Assembly: GCA_013813715.1 (NCBI GenBank)
Contig: JACCRF010000018.1
Coordinates: forward strand, 35,979 to 99,978
Length of the DNA stretch: 64,000 nucleotides
Origin: Gemmatimonadaceae bacterium
GTDB lineage: Bacteria > Gemmatimonadota > Gemmatimonadetes > Gemmatimonadales > Gemmatimonadaceae
Reading direction: 5' to 3'
Shown: in pieces, positions 62,188 through 64,000 of the stretch
Numbering within the stretch: position 1 is the stretch's first letter
Layout of the letters: every line of letters starts with the position of its first letter
The notes under the pieces: generated by a model
Databases searched by the model: none
The model's input: the letters and a program-made list of their open reading frames with translations, nothing else
Told to the model about the DNA's origin: nothing
Position numbers and translations under genes: made by a program

Positions 62188-63004
62188 GTTGTGTCTCCCT
62201 TACCTTCGCCCGGGATCTGTATCCGAGCGAGCTGACCTCGACACCGCGCTCGCGCGCAATCTCTTCAACGGTCGTGAGGTGTTTTAGACCGTCGAGCGCC
62301 GCCAGCACCATATTGTGCGGGTTGGTTGAGCCGAGGCTCTTCGTGAGAATGTCGGTGATGCCGGCACATTCCATGATCGCGCGAACGGCACCCCCGGCGA
62401 TGACGCCGGCGCCGGGTGCGGCGGGCTTCATCAGCACGCGTCCCGCGCCATGCCGGCCGATCACTTCGTGCGGAATCGTTCCACCGGTCATCGGCACCTT
62501 GCTCATGTTGCGACGCGCGGAATCTACCGCCTTCCGCACCGCTTCCGAGACTTCGTTCGCCTTGCCGGTCGCGAATCCGACCTTGCCCTGGGCATCGCCG
62601 ACCGCCACGAGTGCATTGAATGAGAAGCGGCGTCCGCCCTTTACAACCTTGGCGACGCGGTTGATCGCGATCACGTTCTCGACGAGCTCGCTGCCGCCAT
62701 CGCCGCGCCCGCCATCACGTCCACCATCACGTCCGCCCTTGCCATCGCGCGACCGGCCGGGACCGCCATCGCGACCACCGCCCCCGGGGGGACCGCCGCG
62801 GCCACTGCCTCCGCCCGGACCACCTCGACCGCCACCGGGGCCGCCACGACCGCCCCCGCCGCGTCCGCCACGTCCACCGGGGCCGCCGGCTCCTCCGCCG
62901 CTGCGCGCGCTGCGGCCTGGGCCGCTCCGCGCTGTTGCGGCGGGACGTTCGTCCGCTGCCGGCACTGCCGGCACTGCCGCTCCCTGATTCTCGTTTTCAG
63001 CCAT
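62180..63004 (-). CDS. rpsE: 30S ribosomal protein S5 with long RGG-rich N-terminal extension
   Basis: 274 residues; usual S5 is about 165. The core starts at residue 106 ([20 protein letters not shown]) and has [30 protein letters not shown] and GSTNPHNMV. Residues 1-104 are disordered: an Ala/Pro/Glu head, then dense GGRGG, GGPGG and RDGG repeats from residue 30. The extension has the same reading frame and uses a normal ATG, so it is part of the protein. Such RGG tails bind RNA in other proteins. Position in the operon is normal. Confidence 0.96.
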   Translation of the reverse strand: MAENENQGAAVPAVPAADERPAATARSGPGRSARSGGGAGGPGGRGGRGGGGRGGPGGGRGGPGGGSGRGGPPGGGGRDGGPGRSRDGKGGRDGGRDGGRGDGGSELVENVIAINRVAKVVKGGRRFSFNALVAVGDAQGKVGFATGKANEVSEAVRKAVDSARRNMSKVPMTGGTIPHEVIGRHGAGRVLMKPAAPGAGVIAGGAVRAIMECAGITDILTKSLGSTNPHNMVLAALDGLKHLTTVEEIARERGVEVSSLGYRSRAKVRETQLA

Positions 63005-63007
63005 TTC

Positions 63008-63364
63008 CTAAAACTCCAATCCGCCTTCGCGGGCTCCATCGGCCACCGCTTTCACGCGGCCGTGATATTTGTAACCGCCGCGGTCGAACACGACCTTCGT
63101 GACGCCGGCTTCCTTCGCTTTCCGCGCGATTCGCTTGCCGACCTCGGCGGATCTCTCAGTCTTCTTTCCCTCGAGCCCCTGATCGGTGACAGTCATCAGG
63201 GTGCGCTGCGAATCGTCGTCCACGAGCTGCGCATAGATGTGCTTCAGCGAGCGATAGATGACGAGACGCGGACGCTCGCCGGTTCCATTCACCTTCTTCC
63301 GGACTCGGAAGTGGCGACGCGTGCGCAATCCCGAGCGCGTGCGTGCAACGGCCGTCTTTCCCAT
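63008..63364 (-). CDS. rplR: 50S ribosomal protein L18
   Basis: 118 residues. [40 protein letters not shown] and the C-terminal [20 protein letters not shown] are the L18 landmarks. Binds 5S rRNA. The ATG overlaps the rplF stop by one base (TAATG). Confidence 0.97.
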   Translation of the reverse strand: MGKTAVARTRSGLRTRRHFRVRKKVNGTGERPRLVIYRSLKHIYAQLVDDDSQRTLMTVTDQGLEGKKTERSAEVGKRIARKAKEAGVTKVVFDRGGYKYHGRVKAVADGAREGGLEF

Positions 63365-63903
63365 TACTTGCCTCCCGCCTTTCCGGCTTTGCGCCGGATC
63401 TGCTCGCCTGCGTACTTGATGCCCTTGCCCTTGTACGGCTCGGGTGGACGAAGACCGCGAAGCTCGGCGGCAACCTGCCCGACGATTTCCTTGTTTGCGC
63501 CCTCGATGATGATCTGCGTCGGCACCGGAGCAGTCAGCTTGATTCCCTGCGGCGCCTTGTACTCGACCGGGTGGGAGAAGCCGAGCGCGAGCTGCAGTCC
63601 GAACGGACGCGTCTCCGCCTTGTAGCCGACGCCCACGATGTCGAGCTGCTTTTGAAATCCCTTCGTCACGCCTTCGACCATGTTCGCGATGAGCGTGCGG
63701 GACAGGCCGTGGAGCGCCTTGTGCTTCTGCTCGTCGGACGGACGGTTGACGGTGACCTGACCGTTCTCCGACGTGACAATCATGTCGGCCGGAATCGTGC
63801 GCGAAAGCTCTCCCCGCGGACCTTTCACCGTGACCTTGTTGCCGTCAAGGGCGAAAGTAACTCCGGCTGGAATGGCGATCGGATTCTTTCCAATACGTGA
63901 CAT
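63364..63903 (-). CDS. rplF: 50S ribosomal protein L6
   Basis: 179 residues from [15 protein letters not shown] with AGGAGG about 9 nt upstream (a longer frame to 63942 lies in rpsH). Two repeats of the L6 fold; C-terminal signature [17 protein letters not shown] and [11 protein letters not shown]. Binds 23S rRNA near the sarcin-ricin loop. Confidence 0.97.
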   Translation of the reverse strand: MSRIGKNPIAIPAGVTFALDGNKVTVKGPRGELSRTIPADMIVTSENGQVTVNRPSDEQKHKALHGLSRTLIANMVEGVTKGFQKQLDIVGVGYKAETRPFGLQLALGFSHPVEYKAPQGIKLTAPVPTQIIIEGANKEIVGQVAAELRGLRPPEPYKGKGIKYAGEQIRRKAGKAGGK

Positions 63904-63916
63904 TGGTGAGCTCCTC

Positions 63917-64000
63917 CTACCAGATGAGCGCGAGGATCTCACCGCCGGTGCGCTTCTGGCGCGCCTGGCGGTCGGACATCAGCCCCTTCGACGTGCTGAG
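63917..64000 (-). CDS. rpsH: 30S ribosomal protein S8 (C-terminal end only)
   Basis: The last 27 codons read STSKGLMSDRQARQKRTGGE then ILALIW, the conserved S8 C-terminus, with TAG at 63917-63919. The rest lies beyond the right edge. It is directly upstream of rplF in the spc operon. Confidence 0.93.
   Translation of the reverse strand, partial: LSTSKGLMSDRQARQKRTGGEILALIW

Overview
The window is about 64 kb of high-GC DNA with tightly packed genes, many GTG or TTG starts, and 1-8 bp stop/start overlaps. The gene content fits a Gram-negative heterotroph with an outer membrane: peptidoglycan recycling, several lipoproteins, a metalloprotease joined to an outer-membrane barrel, a B12-dependent ribonucleotide reductase and a single-chain glycyl-tRNA synthetase. 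The style of the lipoproteins and the dispersed CAGATGACAC and CTCTGCG repeats make me think of Gemmatimonadota. That assignment is an inference from gene content; no rRNA gene is present to confirm it. I found no tRNA, rRNA, CRISPR array, prophage or transposase.

Layout. 1-5.0 kb (minus): a partial ybaB, dnaX, a small SRP RNA directly upstream of dnaX, a lipoprotein, YihY and YtxH proteins and an NtrC-type regulator. 5.0-12 kb (minus): a ChpT/NtrB-like histidine protein, then central carbon metabolism (class II aldolase, pgi, a beta-lactamase-fold hydrolase, pyk, tal). 12-17 kb (minus): small lipoprotein and hypothetical genes, a thioesterase, a minimal ABC transporter and nrdJ. 17.4-26.6 kb: a large peptidase/propeller/barrel protein, an amidase, a PP2C phosphatase (plus strand) and the recycling genes ampG-anmK-murQ. 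26.7-35.1 kb: an outer-membrane protein and ggt on plus, a glycine-zipper lipoprotein on minus, then a plus-strand operon of ABC exporter, histidine kinase, response regulator and phosphodiesterase-like protein. 35.1-55.4 kb is one long minus-strand run: priA, dipeptide epimerase, Ser/Thr kinase, an orphan GvpL/F-like protein, corA, a deacetylase-family protein, a small beta-grasp protein, the ligase-associated DNA repair genes, three peptidases, glyS, purA and trpS. 55.4-58.6 kb (plus): inositol monophosphatase, ftcD and a cupin lipoprotein. 58.7-64 kb (minus): the spc ribosomal operon from rpsH to secY-adk-map.

Most notable observations. (1) The four-gene ligase-associated DNA damage cassette keeps exonuclease and ligase intact, but the helicase start is joined directly to the C-terminal half of pdeM, as if about 2.5-3 kb had been deleted. 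(2) A family of palindromic repeats, one with perfect 18-bp ends, sits between genes and in one case supplies the last codons of a thioesterase. (3) Ribosomal protein S5 carries a roughly 104-residue RGG-rich N-terminal extension. (4) Two genes (the 17.4 kb peptidase/barrel gene and the M28 peptidase) show coding sequence upstream of any canonical start codon. (5) The sequence supports an SRP RNA-dnaX arrangement, a leader ORF in front of the PP2C gene, and TATATT boxes positioned for leaderless transcription.
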